DNA of 64,000 bases from Allobosea lupini (GTDB lineage Bacteria; Pseudomonadota; Alphaproteobacteria; Rhizobiales; Beijerinckiaceae), in NCBI RefSeq assembly GCF_900109525.1, contig NZ_FOAN01000009.1, positions 159,302 to 223,301 of the forward strand, read 5' to 3'. The notes beneath the pieces are model-generated. The model made no database searches and was not told the origin of the DNA. It was given only the letters and a program-made list of their open reading frames with translations. Of this stretch, positions 36,760-45,437 are shown piece after piece. Both the position numbers and the translations under genes were made by a program. Within the stretch, counting starts at the first letter, position 1; every line of letters starts with the position of its first letter.

Positions 36760-37638
36760 ATGACCAACCGCGCGACCGCGACGATCCATGGCTGGCTGCT
36801 CCTGCTGCCGGCCATGGCGTGCCTGGCCCTGTTCACGCACTGGCCCGCGGTCGCGAGCTTCGTCGACAGCTTCATGTCGACGCCGCGGGCGCGGCGCCCG
36901 GCGCGCTTCGTCTGGCTCGACAATTACGAGCAGATGCTGGCCGACCCGATCTTCTGGAAGGCGATGGCGAACAATCTCTGGTTCGCCATGGGCACGATCC
37001 CGACCTCGATCGCGCTGGCGCTGCTGATGGCGGTCTGGGTCAATGACAGGATCGCCGGCCGCACCCTGGTCCGGATGGCCTATTTCACCCCGACCATCCT
37101 GCCGATGATCGCGGTCGCCAACATCTGGCTGTTCTTCTTCACCCCGCAATACGGCCTGCTCGAGCAGATCGTCGGCGCCTTCGGCGGGCGCTCGACCAAC
37201 TGGCTGGGGTCGCAGGATACGGCGCTCTACGCCGTCACCATCGTCGCGATCTGGAAGGAGGCCGGCTTCTTCATGATCTTCTACCTTGCGGCGCTGCAGG
37301 CGATTCCGCCCAGCCTGGGGGAGGCGGCGGCGATCGAGGGCGCCTCGCGCTGGACCTATTTTCGGCGCATCCAGTTCCCGCTGCTGATGCCGACGACGCT
37401 GTTCGTGCTGATCAATGCGGTGATCAATGCCTTCCGCATGGTCGACCATATCTTCGTGATGACGCGCGGCGGCCCGGACAATGCGACGACGCTGCTGCTG
37501 TTCTACATCTACCAGGTCGGCTTCGGCTTCTGGGACACGGCCTATGCGGCGGCGCTGACCTGCGTGCTGCTCGCGCTGCTCGCGCTCGTCGCCTTCGTCC
37601 AATACGGCTGGCTCGAGCGCAGGACGCATTACCGATGA
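36760..37638 (+). CDS. ABC sugar/glycerophosphate-type permease, UgpA-like
   Basis: 292 residues, about six membrane segments, starting 4 bp after the binding-protein stop. Typical features are WLLLLPAMACLALFTHWPAV at the N-terminus and the EAA loop GEAAAIEGASRWTYFRRIQF. DHIFVMTRGGPDNATTLLLF is shared with UgpA and MalF-type permeases. Its stop overlaps the next permease start by 4 nt. Confidence 0.92.
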   Translation: MTNRATATIHGWLLLLPAMACLALFTHWPAVASFVDSFMSTPRARRPARFVWLDNYEQMLADPIFWKAMANNLWFAMGTIPTSIALALLMAVWVNDRIAGRTLVRMAYFTPTILPMIAVANIWLFFFTPQYGLLEQIVGAFGGRSTNWLGSQDTALYAVTIVAIWKEAGFFMIFYLAALQAIPPSLGEAAAIEGASRWTYFRRIQFPLLMPTTLFVLINAVINAFRMVDHIFVMTRGGPDNATTLLLFYIYQVGFGFWDTAYAAALTCVLLALLALVAFVQYGWLERRTHYR

Positions 37639-38501
37639 GTGCTGCGCCTCGCCCGCAGCCGATGGCCGCGACCCGACCCGACCCTTACGCGCCGAAGGGC
37701 CTTTCGCTGACACTCGAATCCCTGGGCGCGATCCTGCTCGCGCTGATCTGGGTGCTGCCGCTGGCCTATGCGGTCTGGGCCGCGATCCATCCGGCCGAGT
37801 ACACCACCCGCTTCGAGCTGACCGCGCCGCTGACGCTGGACAACTTCACCCGCGCCTGGGCGGCCGCGCCCTTCGCCCGCTATTTCCTCAACACCTTCAT
37901 CCTCGTCACCATGATCCTCGCCTTCCAGCTCGTTCTGGGGACGCTCGCAGCCTATGCGCTGGCGCGGCAGGATTTCTGGGGGCGCGACATCGCCTTCGCG
38001 CTGATCCTGGCGCAACTGATGATCATGCCGGATGCGCTGATCGTCGAGAACTACCGCACCCTCGCCAGGGTCAACCTGATCGACACGATCCCGGCGATCG
38101 CCTTGCCCTATATCGCCTCGGCCTTCGGCATCTTCCTGCTGCGGCAGACCTTCAAGACCGTGCCGAAGGAGCTCGACGATGCCGCCCGCGTTGAGGGCGC
38201 CAGCCCGCTGCAGGTGCTGATGCGGGTTTATGTGCCGCTCGCCAAGCCGACCTACATCGCCTACGGCCTGGTCTCGGTGAGCTATCACTGGAACAACTTC
38301 CTCTGGCCGCTGCTGGTCACCAATTCGGTGGAGTCGCGGCCGCTGACGGTCGGCCTGCAGGTGTTCTCGTCGAGCGACCAGGGCATCGACTGGGCCGTGA
38401 TCTGCGCGGCGACGCTGATGACCTCGGCGCCGCTGCTGGTCGGCTTCCTGCTGTTCCAGCGCCAGTTCGTGCAGAGTTTCATGCGCGCAGGAATCAAGTG
38501 A
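37635..38501 (+). CDS. ABC sugar/glycerophosphate-type permease, UgpE-like
   Basis: 288 residues. MalG/UgpE features: LNTFILVTMILAFQLVLGTL, AYALARQDFWGRDIAF and the EAA loop LDDAARVEGASPLQVLMRVY. SYHWNNFLWPLLVTNSVE and the QRQFVQSFMRAGIK terminus also fit. It forms the channel with the UgpA-like protein. The EEP gene begins one base after its stop codon, with its ribosome-binding AGGAA inside this gene, so translation of both is closely linked. Confidence 0.92.
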   Translation: MSAAPRPQPMAATRPDPYAPKGLSLTLESLGAILLALIWVLPLAYAVWAAIHPAEYTTRFELTAPLTLDNFTRAWAAAPFARYFLNTFILVTMILAFQLVLGTLAAYALARQDFWGRDIAFALILAQLMIMPDALIVENYRTLARVNLIDTIPAIALPYIASAFGIFLLRQTFKTVPKELDDAARVEGASPLQVLMRVYVPLAKPTYIAYGLVSVSYHWNNFLWPLLVTNSVESRPLTVGLQVFSSSDQGIDWAVICAATLMTSAPLLVGFLLFQRQFVQSFMRAGIK

Positions 38502-38502
38502 G

Positions 38503-39345
38503 ATGAAGCTGATCACCTGGAACATCCAGTGGGCGCGCGGCATGGACGATCGCGTCGATCCGGCGCGCGTCGTCGCCCATGCCCGGCAGATGGCGGATTT
38601 CGACGTGCTGTGCCTGCAGGAGGTCGCCGACAACTTTCCCGAGCTCGACTTCAACGACGAGACCGACCAGTTCGCCCGCTTCTCCGAATTGCTGCCCGGC
38701 TTCACCGCGATCGAGGGCATCGGCGTCGATGTCGCCGACGGCAAGGGCCGCCGCCAGCGCTTCGGCAACCTCTTGCTGACGCGCTATCCGGTCGCGCAGG
38801 CGCTGCGCCATCTTCTGCCCTGGGAGGCGGCGCAGACCCGCAACATGCCGCGCATGCTGATCGAGGCGATGGCGCTGACGCCATTGGGCCCGGTCAGGCT
38901 GATGACGACGCATCTCGAATACTCGGCCTCGGAGCTGCGCGCTGCGCAGGTCGAGGGCATCCGCGAGGCCCACCGCATGGCGCTGGCCCGTCATGCCAAA
39001 CCCCGGGCGGCCGGGCCGCACACCTACCGGATGACGCCGAGCTCGCCGAGCGCGGTGCTGACCGGCGACTTCAACATGCGGCCGGACGATCCCGTGCTGG
39101 CGCGCCTGCTGGCGCCGTTCGACGGCGACGAGCCGCCTTTGGTCGACCTCTGGGCCGCGGTGAAGGGCAACGCCCCGCACCCGCCGACCGCCAACCTGTT
39201 CGACCAGACCTACGGCCAGCCCGGCTGCCTCGACTATGTGCTGGCGACGCCCGATCTTGCGGCCCGGGCCCGCACCGTCATCTGCGATATCGAGACCAAG
39301 GTCTCCGACCACCAGCCGATCCTGGTCGAATTCGACCTCGGCTGA
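38503..39345 (+). CDS. EEP-family phosphodiesterase in the Ugp-like operon
   Basis: 280 residues, cytosolic. The EEP (DNase I-like) catalytic set is complete: TWNIQWARG, LCLQEVADN (metal Glu), MTTHLEYSASELR, VLTGDFNMRP (Asp/Asn), CLDYVLA and VSDHQPI (Asp-His). It sits inside an importer operon between the permease and an IMPase-family gene. A role in cleaving an imported phosphodiester (for example glycerophosphoinositol or similar) is therefore more plausible than DNA cleavage. Ugp operons classically carry a GDPD-type UgpQ at this place; this could be a non-homologous replacement (inference). Confidence 0.85.
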   Translation: MKLITWNIQWARGMDDRVDPARVVAHARQMADFDVLCLQEVADNFPELDFNDETDQFARFSELLPGFTAIEGIGVDVADGKGRRQRFGNLLLTRYPVAQALRHLLPWEAAQTRNMPRMLIEAMALTPLGPVRLMTTHLEYSASELRAAQVEGIREAHRMALARHAKPRAAGPHTYRMTPSSPSAVLTGDFNMRPDDPVLARLLAPFDGDEPPLVDLWAAVKGNAPHPPTANLFDQTYGQPGCLDYVLATPDLAARARTVICDIETKVSDHQPILVEFDLG

Positions 39346-39377
39346 TTCCTGCGCACTCCCTTGCCGACTGGACCACG

Positions 39378-40208
39378 ATGATCTTCACCCGCCAGGACCA
39401 TGAGAGGCTCGCCGGCATCCTCGCCGAGGCGGGCCGGCGCGAGGTCATGCCCCGCTTCCGCAATCTCGGAGAGGGCGAGATCCGCGAGAAGCGTTCGGCG
39501 ACCGATCTCGTCACCGAAGCCGACGAGGCGGCGGAGCGCTTCATCAGCGCCGAGCTTGCGCGCGCCTTCCCGGGGGCGGTGCTGATCGGCGAGGAAGCGG
39601 CCGCCGCCGATCCCATGCTGATCGAAAGACTCGGCGATGCCGAGCTCGCCTTCGTCATCGATCCGATCGACGGTACCTTGAACTACGCCTCCGACCTGCC
39701 GCTCTTCGTGGTGATGGCGGCAGCGGTCGTCAAGGGCGAGGTCGTTGCGGCGGTGATCCACGATCCCGTCGTCGCCGACAGTGCCATGGCGCTGCGTGGC
39801 GAAGGCGCCTGGCTCGCCGGCGACGGCACCAGCCGCGACCTGCGTGTGGCGCAGGCGGCTGCCCCGCGCGAGATGACCGGCATGATGAGCTGGCAGTATT
39901 TCCCGGAGCCGCTGCGCAGCACGCTGCCGGGGCGCACGCCGGCCTTCGCCAATGTCTGCTCGCTGCGCTGCTGCGGTCATGAGTACCGGCTCGCCGCCGC
40001 CGGCAACGGCCATTTCCTGCTCTATGGCCGGCTCAACCCATGGGATCACGCGCCGGGCTCGCTGATCCATGCCGAGGCCGGCGGCCATGTCCGCATGCTG
40101 GACGGCCAGCCCTATCGGCCGGCGCAGCCGACGCTCGGCCTGCTCTGCGCGCCCGATGCACAGAGCTGGCAGGAGATCCGCGGTATCCTGGTAGGGGAGC
40201 CCGCCTAA
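39378..40208 (+). CDS. Inositol monophosphatase family protein
   Basis: 276 residues. Metal-dependent phosphatase motifs: SATDLVTEADEAAERFI, LIGEEAAA (Glu ligand), VIDPIDGTLNYASDLPL (residues about 94-110, the DPIDGT active-site motif) and YGRLNPWDHAPGSLIHAEAG (the WDxAxG motif). Family members hydrolyse inositol-1-phosphate, histidinol phosphate, fructose bisphosphate or nucleotide phosphates. As last gene of the Ugp-like operon, 32 bp after the EEP gene, it may remove phosphate from the product released by the EEP enzyme. Its stop overlaps by 4 nt the stop of the convergent FAD oxidase. Confidence 0.9.
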   Translation: MIFTRQDHERLAGILAEAGRREVMPRFRNLGEGEIREKRSATDLVTEADEAAERFISAELARAFPGAVLIGEEAAAADPMLIERLGDAELAFVIDPIDGTLNYASDLPLFVVMAAAVVKGEVVAAVIHDPVVADSAMALRGEGAWLAGDGTSRDLRVAQAAAPREMTGMMSWQYFPEPLRSTLPGRTPAFANVCSLRCCGHEYRLAAAGNGHFLLYGRLNPWDHAPGSLIHAEAGGHVRMLDGQPYRPAQPTLGLLCAPDAQSWQEIRGILVGEPA

Positions 40209-41533
40209 ATCTCCTGCGCATCCAGCCTGCGGTAGAGCGGCAGGGCCAGCGGCGCGATCCGGCGGATCAGGCCCTGGAAGGGCTGCGGCTTCGGCGTCGA
40301 GAGCGGCAGGCCCAGCGTCTCCAGCGCCGTCCCCTGTATCGCTTTCGCCAATTCGCGGCCGAGCGAGATCGACAGCGCGACGGCGCGGCCATTGCAGCCG
40401 ACCCAGCCGAAGCCGTTCGTTCCGAGCTGGTGGATACGCGGATAGCCCGGCACCTGCGGTTGCAGCAGGTTGTCGGGGGTCATCCCGACATAGCCGGACC
40501 AGACATAGTCGAAAGCGACATCGCCGAGCTGCGGCCAGAGCCGCTTCAGCCGTGCCGCGACCGTCGGGCGCAGATTGGTCCCGCCGGCGCCGGGCAGGAT
40601 CGCGGCGCCGCCGGTGACCAGGCGATTGCGGGCGTCCCAGCGGGCGAAATAGAGCTCGCGATGCGTGTCCGACATCGCCTGCCGGCCCGGGATCACCGTC
40701 TTGGCGATGTTGTCGCTGACCGGCCTGGTCGCCATCTGCCAGGACAGGACGGGGATGACCTCATTGGCGATCTCCGGGGCGAGGCCTGGCTCGAACTCGC
40801 CGGTATAGGCGTTGGTCGCCAGCACGAGTGCGCGGGCCGTCACCGAGCCCTTCGCCGTCGTCACCAGCCAGCGGCCGTTCTGATGCACCATGCTCACCGC
40901 CGGTGACCGCGCGTGAATGGTGGCGCCGAGCCGGAGCGCGACTTCCGCGAGCCCGCGGGTCAGGGCCAGCGGATTGATATGGCCGCCGGTGCGGTTCCAG
41001 AAGCCGCCGAACCAGGCATCCGAGCCGAGCATCTCCGCAGTCGCGGCACGATCGAGCAATTCGACCGGCGCGCCGATCGCCGACCATTCCCGGACGCGCT
41101 TCTCGGCGAGCTTGAAGCGCCCCGGCGAATGCACCGGCTGGACCCAGCCAGCCTGCTCGGCCTCGGCCGGGATCTCGTATTTGCGCACGAGATCGAAGAG
41201 ATATTGCGCAGCGTCGCGCAGCACGGCGTTGAAACGTTCGCCGGCCTCGCCATGCCGGGCGGTCATTGCCGATGGGTCATGGCCGGCGAGCGTCGGGATG
41301 ACCTGGCCGTTGTTGCGCCCCGAGGCGCCCCAGCCCGGCTCGGCCGCCTCCAGGATGGTGACGCCGACCCCGCTCTCGCGCAGATGGATCGCGGTCGAAA
41401 GCCCGGTGAAGCCGGCGCCGATCACCACGACATCGCTCTCGATCGCGCCTTCAAGCGTCCCGAGCACAGGACCGGGCTGGGCCGTGGCGGCCCAGAGCGA
41501 TGGCGGCCAGGTGACGGAGGAAGGGGCAGTCAT
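40205..41533 (-). CDS. FAD-dependent oxidoreductase, DadA/PuuB type
   Basis: 442 residues from ATG 41533; an ATG at 41557 is an alternative. An N-terminal dinucleotide-binding fold ESDVVVIGAGFTGLSTAIHL (about 32-51) is followed by GWGASGRNNGQVIPTL, the second FAD/substrate contact typical of gamma-glutamylputrescine oxidase and related amino-acid or amine oxidases. The C-terminal GTNGFGWVGCNGRAVALSIS closes the FAD site. It oxidises a secondary amine or amino acid, delivering electrons to oxygen or the chain. It is divergent from the VOC/peptide-ABC operon, suggesting related substrate. Exact substrate unknown. Confidence 0.88.
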   Translation of the reverse strand: MTAPSSVTWPPSLWAATAQPGPVLGTLEGAIESDVVVIGAGFTGLSTAIHLRESGVGVTILEAAEPGWGASGRNNGQVIPTLAGHDPSAMTARHGEAGERFNAVLRDAAQYLFDLVRKYEIPAEAEQAGWVQPVHSPGRFKLAEKRVREWSAIGAPVELLDRAATAEMLGSDAWFGGFWNRTGGHINPLALTRGLAEVALRLGATIHARSPAVSMVHQNGRWLVTTAKGSVTARALVLATNAYTGEFEPGLAPEIANEVIPVLSWQMATRPVSDNIAKTVIPGRQAMSDTHRELYFARWDARNRLVTGGAAILPGAGGTNLRPTVAARLKRLWPQLGDVAFDYVWSGYVGMTPDNLLQPQVPGYPRIHQLGTNGFGWVGCNGRAVALSISLGRELAKAIQGTALETLGLPLSTPKPQPFQGLIRRIAPLALPLYRRLDAQEI

Positions 41534-41694
41534 CGGCGGCGTCTTTCGGCTGGGCATCAATGAGCGAGGGCCCACATGACGGGCCAGCCTCATCCTTGCC
41601 GCCATGTCCGCCAAGCTGCAAGCAGGCTGTTCCCGGCCGTTCATCCGACGGAGGATAATTTTCTATTTTTCTTGGATGGAACGACCGGATTCTA

Positions 41695-41705
41695 CCAAAT
41701 TTTGG
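41695..41705. promoter_or_regulatory. CCAAATTTTGG palindrome (candidate operator)
   Basis: Perfect 5+1+5 palindrome in an AT-rich patch of the 326-bp divergent region (41534-41859), 18 bp upstream of a good promoter match. No regulator gene is adjacent. Apart from this and the promoter I see nothing else in the region. Confidence 0.35.
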
Positions 41706-41722
41706 CTTCTCCGATCGTCTCC

Positions 41723-41751
41723 TTGAAAAGACTATTCTCCCGACGCTATGT
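41723..41751 (+). promoter_or_regulatory. Probable promoter of the VOC/peptide-ABC genes
   Basis: TTGAAA (41723-41728), 17-bp spacer, CTATGT (41746-41751), 108 bp before the VOC start codon. Good -35 and spacing, moderate -10. Confidence 0.45.
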
Positions 41752-41859
41752 CTCCGGCGCAGCGGGGGCTGCTGGAATCGTCATCCCGAAACGGTTGCGC
41801 CCTAACTTCCGTTCGGATGAACTCTCCCGTCCGCTGGGTTCTGGTCACAAGGGGGCGTC

Positions 41860-42708
41860 ATGCCGCTCAAGCATATTCTCGGTCTCGACCATGTCGTGGT
41901 GACGGTTCGCGATCTCGACGCTTCCGCCCGGCAATGGCAGAGCCTCGGCTTCACCGTCTCGCCGCGCGGCACGCATTCGCCCATTCTCGGCAGCGGCAAC
42001 TACACGATCATGTTCGGCGACGACTATGTCGAGTTGCTCGGCATCCTCGCCGAGACCGAGCACAACAAGCCGACCCGCGACTTCCTCAAAGAGCGTGAAG
42101 GCATCGAGCGGGCCGCCTTCACCACCGATGATGCCGCCGCCGGCGCGGACGAGCTCAAGAGCCGCGGTCTCGAAGCGCTCGGCCCGGTGCATTTCGGCCG
42201 CCCGGTCGACCTGCCCAATGGTGGCAAGGGCGAAGCCAAGTTCAACGTTTTCCGCTGGCCGCTCGACGAGAACCCCGGCAGCCTGCGCATCTTCGCCTGC
42301 CAGCATCTGACCCGCGAGACCGTCTGGATTCCGGAACTGCAGAGCCATGCCAATGGTGCGAGCCGGATCATCCGCGTCGAGGTGCTCGCCGACGATCCGA
42401 AGGCCGCAGCCGAGCATCTCAGCCGGCTGATCGACGAACCGGTGAAGCAGCAGGACGATGGCTGGCTGGTGCCCTCCGGCGGCAAGCGCGCCGATTTCCT
42501 GTTCTACGATGCCGCCGGCCTCGCCAAGCGCTATCCGGATGAGGTGCGGGTCGGCGCCGGACCCGGCGGAGCGGTGGCGATCGTGCTGGCGAGCTCTGAC
42601 CTCGACGGCGCGGCCAAGGCGCTCGGTTCGGTCGGCGTCCGCCATGGCGCGGCGGTCAGTGTCCCCGCAGCCTCCGCCAATGGCCTGATCGTGAGCTTCC
42701 TGCCGTAA
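41860..42708 (+). CDS. VOC-superfamily (glyoxalase-like) protein
   Basis: 282 residues, GGGGG upstream of ATG. The first half is a glyoxalase-like domain: GLDHVVVTVRDLDASARQW, GSGNYTIMFGDDYVELLGIL. The second half repeats the beta-alpha-beta-beta-beta modules with IIRVEVLADDPKAAAEHL and VAIVLASSDLDGAAKAL. It resembles the Glyoxalase_3 family (PF13468), whose enzymatic roles are mostly unknown. Metal residues in the first module (LDHVVV His, VELLGI Glu) are present. It is upstream of the peptide-type ABC genes and probably shares their promoter. Confidence 0.85.
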   Translation: MPLKHILGLDHVVVTVRDLDASARQWQSLGFTVSPRGTHSPILGSGNYTIMFGDDYVELLGILAETEHNKPTRDFLKEREGIERAAFTTDDAAAGADELKSRGLEALGPVHFGRPVDLPNGGKGEAKFNVFRWPLDENPGSLRIFACQHLTRETVWIPELQSHANGASRIIRVEVLADDPKAAAEHLSRLIDEPVKQQDDGWLVPSGGKRADFLFYDAAGLAKRYPDEVRVGAGPGGAVAIVLASSDLDGAAKALGSVGVRHGAAVSVPAASANGLIVSFLP

Positions 42709-42811
42709 TAGTGCGGTTTTTCGCTTTTCGAGAACGGCCTCGTCGCATTGACGGGGCCTTGTGACGCCCGCATCGTGCCGAGCCTGCACGCCGGCCCCCA
42801 GGAGACCATCC

Positions 42812-44416
42812 ATGGATATGACCCGCCGCGCCGCGCTGATGACCAGTGCCGCAATCGCCTCCAGCGTGCTGTTCCCGATGCGCTCCTTCGCCCAGGAGAC
42901 GCCGCGCAAGGGCGGTGTCTTCACCGTCCACTACGGCGCCGAGCAGCGCCAGCTCAACCCGAGCCTGCAGGCCTCGACCGGCGTCTACATCATCGGCGGC
43001 AAGATCCAGGAGCAGCTGGTCGATCTCGACGCCAAGGGCCAGCCGGTCGGCGTGCTCGCCGAAAGCTGGGAGGCCGCGCCCGACGGCAAGACCATCACCT
43101 TCAAGCTCCGCCCCGGCGTGACCTGGCATGACGGCAAGCCTTTCACCTCCGCCGACGTGCAGTTCACGGCGATGGAGATGTGGAAGAAGATCCTGAACTA
43201 CGGCACCACGCTGCAGCTCTTCCTCACCGCGGTCGATACGCCCGATCCGCTGACGGCGGTGTTCCGCTATGAGCGCCCGATGCCGCTCAACCTGCTGCTG
43301 CGGGCGCTGCCGGACCTCGGCTATGTCTCGCCGCGCCATCTCTACGAGGGCAAGGGCGACATCCGCCAGAACCCGGTCAACCTCGCGCCCGTCGGCACCG
43401 GCCCGTTCAAGTTCGTGCAGTACGAGCGCGGCCAGCACGTCATCGCCGAGCGCAACCCGAACTACTGGCGCGCCAATGCGCCCTATCTCGACCGGATCGT
43501 CTGGCGCGTGGTCACCGATCGCGCCGCGGCGGCCGCCCAGATGGAAGCCGGGCAGATCCATTACAGCCCGTTCTCGGGCCTGACGATCTCGGACTCGGCC
43601 CGCCTCGGCAAGGACCCGCGCTTCATCGTCTCGACCAAGGGCAATGAGGGCAACGCCCGCACCAACACGATCGAGTTCAATTTCCGCCGCAAGGAGTTCG
43701 CCGACATCCGCGTCCGGCGCGCCATCGCGCATGCGCTCGACATCCCGTTCTTCATCGAGAACTTCCTCGGCGACTTCGCCAAGCGCGGCACCGGGCCGAT
43801 CCCCTCGGTCTCGACCGATTTCTACCCGGCCGACAACGGCCCGCAGTATCCGTTCGACAAGAAGCTCGCCGCCAAGCTGCTCGACGAGGCCGGCTTCAAG
43901 CCCGGCGCGGGCGGGACGCGCTTCTCGCTGCGGCTGCTGCCGGCGCCCTGGGGCGAGGACATCTCGCTCTTCGCCACCTTCATCCAGCAATCGCTCGCCG
44001 ATGTCGGCATCAAGGTCGAGATCGTCCGTACCGATGGCGGCGGCTATCTGAAGCAGGTCTATGACGACCACGCCTTCGATCTCGCCACCGGCTGGCACCA
44101 GTACCGCAACGATCCGGCCGTCTCGACCACGGTGTGGTACCGCTCCGGGCAGCCCAAGGGCGCGCCCTGGACCAATCAGTGGGACTGGACCGATCCGACC
44201 ATCGACAAGATCATCGACGATGCGGCGACCGAGGTCGATGCGGCCAAGCGCAAGGCGCTCTATGGCGACTTCGTCCGGCGCGCCAATACCGAGCTGCCGA
44301 TCTGGACGCCGATCGAGCAGATCTTCCTGACCGCGATCACTGCCAAGGCGCGCAACCACTCCAATACGCCGCGCTGGGGCTCGTCCTCCTGGCACGATCT
44401 TTGGTTGGCGGAGTGA
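42812..44416 (+). CDS. Family 5 solute-binding protein
   Basis: 534 residues from the ATG preceded by AGGAG; the ATG two codons later is an alternative. The N-terminus MTRRAALMTSAAIASSV with RSFAQ resembles a Tat/Sec signal (TRRAALM). SBP_bac_5 features: ITFKLRPGVTWHDGKPFTSA, GTGPFKFVQYERGQHVIAER, IRVRRAIAHALDIPFFIENF and a C-terminal WTPIEQIFLT. It delivers ligand to the DppB/C-like permeases that follow after 40 bp. Only distantly similar to the two binding proteins at 30-34 kb, so a different ligand is likely. Confidence 0.9.
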   Translation: MDMTRRAALMTSAAIASSVLFPMRSFAQETPRKGGVFTVHYGAEQRQLNPSLQASTGVYIIGGKIQEQLVDLDAKGQPVGVLAESWEAAPDGKTITFKLRPGVTWHDGKPFTSADVQFTAMEMWKKILNYGTTLQLFLTAVDTPDPLTAVFRYERPMPLNLLLRALPDLGYVSPRHLYEGKGDIRQNPVNLAPVGTGPFKFVQYERGQHVIAERNPNYWRANAPYLDRIVWRVVTDRAAAAAQMEAGQIHYSPFSGLTISDSARLGKDPRFIVSTKGNEGNARTNTIEFNFRRKEFADIRVRRAIAHALDIPFFIENFLGDFAKRGTGPIPSVSTDFYPADNGPQYPFDKKLAAKLLDEAGFKPGAGGTRFSLRLLPAPWGEDISLFATFIQQSLADVGIKVEIVRTDGGGYLKQVYDDHAFDLATGWHQYRNDPAVSTTVWYRSGQPKGAPWTNQWDWTDPTIDKIIDDAATEVDAAKRKALYGDFVRRANTELPIWTPIEQIFLTAITAKARNHSNTPRWGSSSWHDLWLAE

Positions 44417-44456
44417 CGCTCCCGCCTGCGTTGTCAGCCCAATACGGCCAGTTGCC

Positions 44457-45434
44457 ATGCGTGTCCTAAGTCTCGCGGGGCGGCGTCTTGCCGCCTCGAT
44501 CCCGACCCTGTTCCTGATCCTGATCGGGGTATTCCTCTTGCTGCAGCTCGCGCCCGGCGACACCGTCGATGCGCTGATGGCGCAGATGGGCGGCGGCGAT
44601 GCCGCGACCGCCAAGCAGCTGCGCGAATTCTACGGGCTCGATCTCTCGGTCTGGGCCCAGCTCGGCAATTATCTCTGGCGGCTGGTCCGGCTCGATCTCG
44701 GCTTCTCAGCGATCTATGGCAAGCCGGTCGCGACGGTGATCGCGGAGCGGCTGCCCGCGACCATCCTCCTGATGACGGCCTCGCTCTCCTTCGCCTTCTT
44801 CTTCGGGCTGATCCTCGGCGTCGTCGCGGCGCGCGGCGTCAACAAATGGCCGGATACGCTGATCTCCACACTCGGCCTGACGTTCTACGCGATGCCGACC
44901 TTCTGGTTCGGGCTGATGGCGATCGTCGTCTTCTCGATCTACCTGCAATGGCTGCCTGCCGGCGGCTTCGAGGACATCACAGTCAGCTACACCGGCTTGC
45001 GGCGGACGCTCGACATCGCGCTGCATCTCGTCCTGCCGACGCTGACGCTCGGCCTGTTCTACATGGCGATTTACCTCCGCATCATGCGCGGCTCGATGCT
45101 CGAGGTGCTCAATCTCGACTTCGTCCGCACCGCGCGCTCGAAGGGCATGGACGAGACACGCGTCGTGGTGCGCCATGTGCTACGCAACGCGCTGCTACCG
45201 ATGGTCACGCTGATCGGCCTGCAGGCCGGCACCATGCTCGGCGGCTCGGTCGTGGTCGAAAGCGTGTTCTCCCTGCCGGGGCTCGGGCGCCTCGCCTATG
45301 AATCGGTGATCCAGCGCGACCTCAACACGCTGCTCGGCATCGTCTTCGTCTCGGCTCTGCTGGTGATCGCGGTCAACTTCATCGTCGACCTGCTCTATGC
45401 CCGGCTCGACCCGCGCATCACGACGGGGAGCTGA
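44457..45434 (+). CDS. Peptide-type ABC transporter permease, DppB-like
   Basis: 325 residues. ILIGVFLLLQLAPGDTVDAL is the DppB start; RLDLGFSAIYGKPV, FYAMPTFWFGLMAIVVFSIY, the EAA loop ARSKGMDETRVVVRHVLRNA and ESVFSLPGLGRLAYESVIQR follow in order. About six membrane segments. It is 3 bp from the DppC-like gene and forms the importer with it. Confidence 0.92.
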   Translation: MRVLSLAGRRLAASIPTLFLILIGVFLLLQLAPGDTVDALMAQMGGGDAATAKQLREFYGLDLSVWAQLGNYLWRLVRLDLGFSAIYGKPVATVIAERLPATILLMTASLSFAFFFGLILGVVAARGVNKWPDTLISTLGLTFYAMPTFWFGLMAIVVFSIYLQWLPAGGFEDITVSYTGLRRTLDIALHLVLPTLTLGLFYMAIYLRIMRGSMLEVLNLDFVRTARSKGMDETRVVVRHVLRNALLPMVTLIGLQAGTMLGGSVVVESVFSLPGLGRLAYESVIQRDLNTLLGIVFVSALLVIAVNFIVDLLYARLDPRITTGS

Positions 45435-45437
45435 GCC

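Noticed and set aside
33831..36923. About 1030-codon minus-strand frame across the second binding-protein start, the LigD relic and the Ugp-like genes
   Set aside because: It spans several real genes on the opposite strand, its product is repetitive Arg/Gly/Asp-rich and has no recognisable domain.
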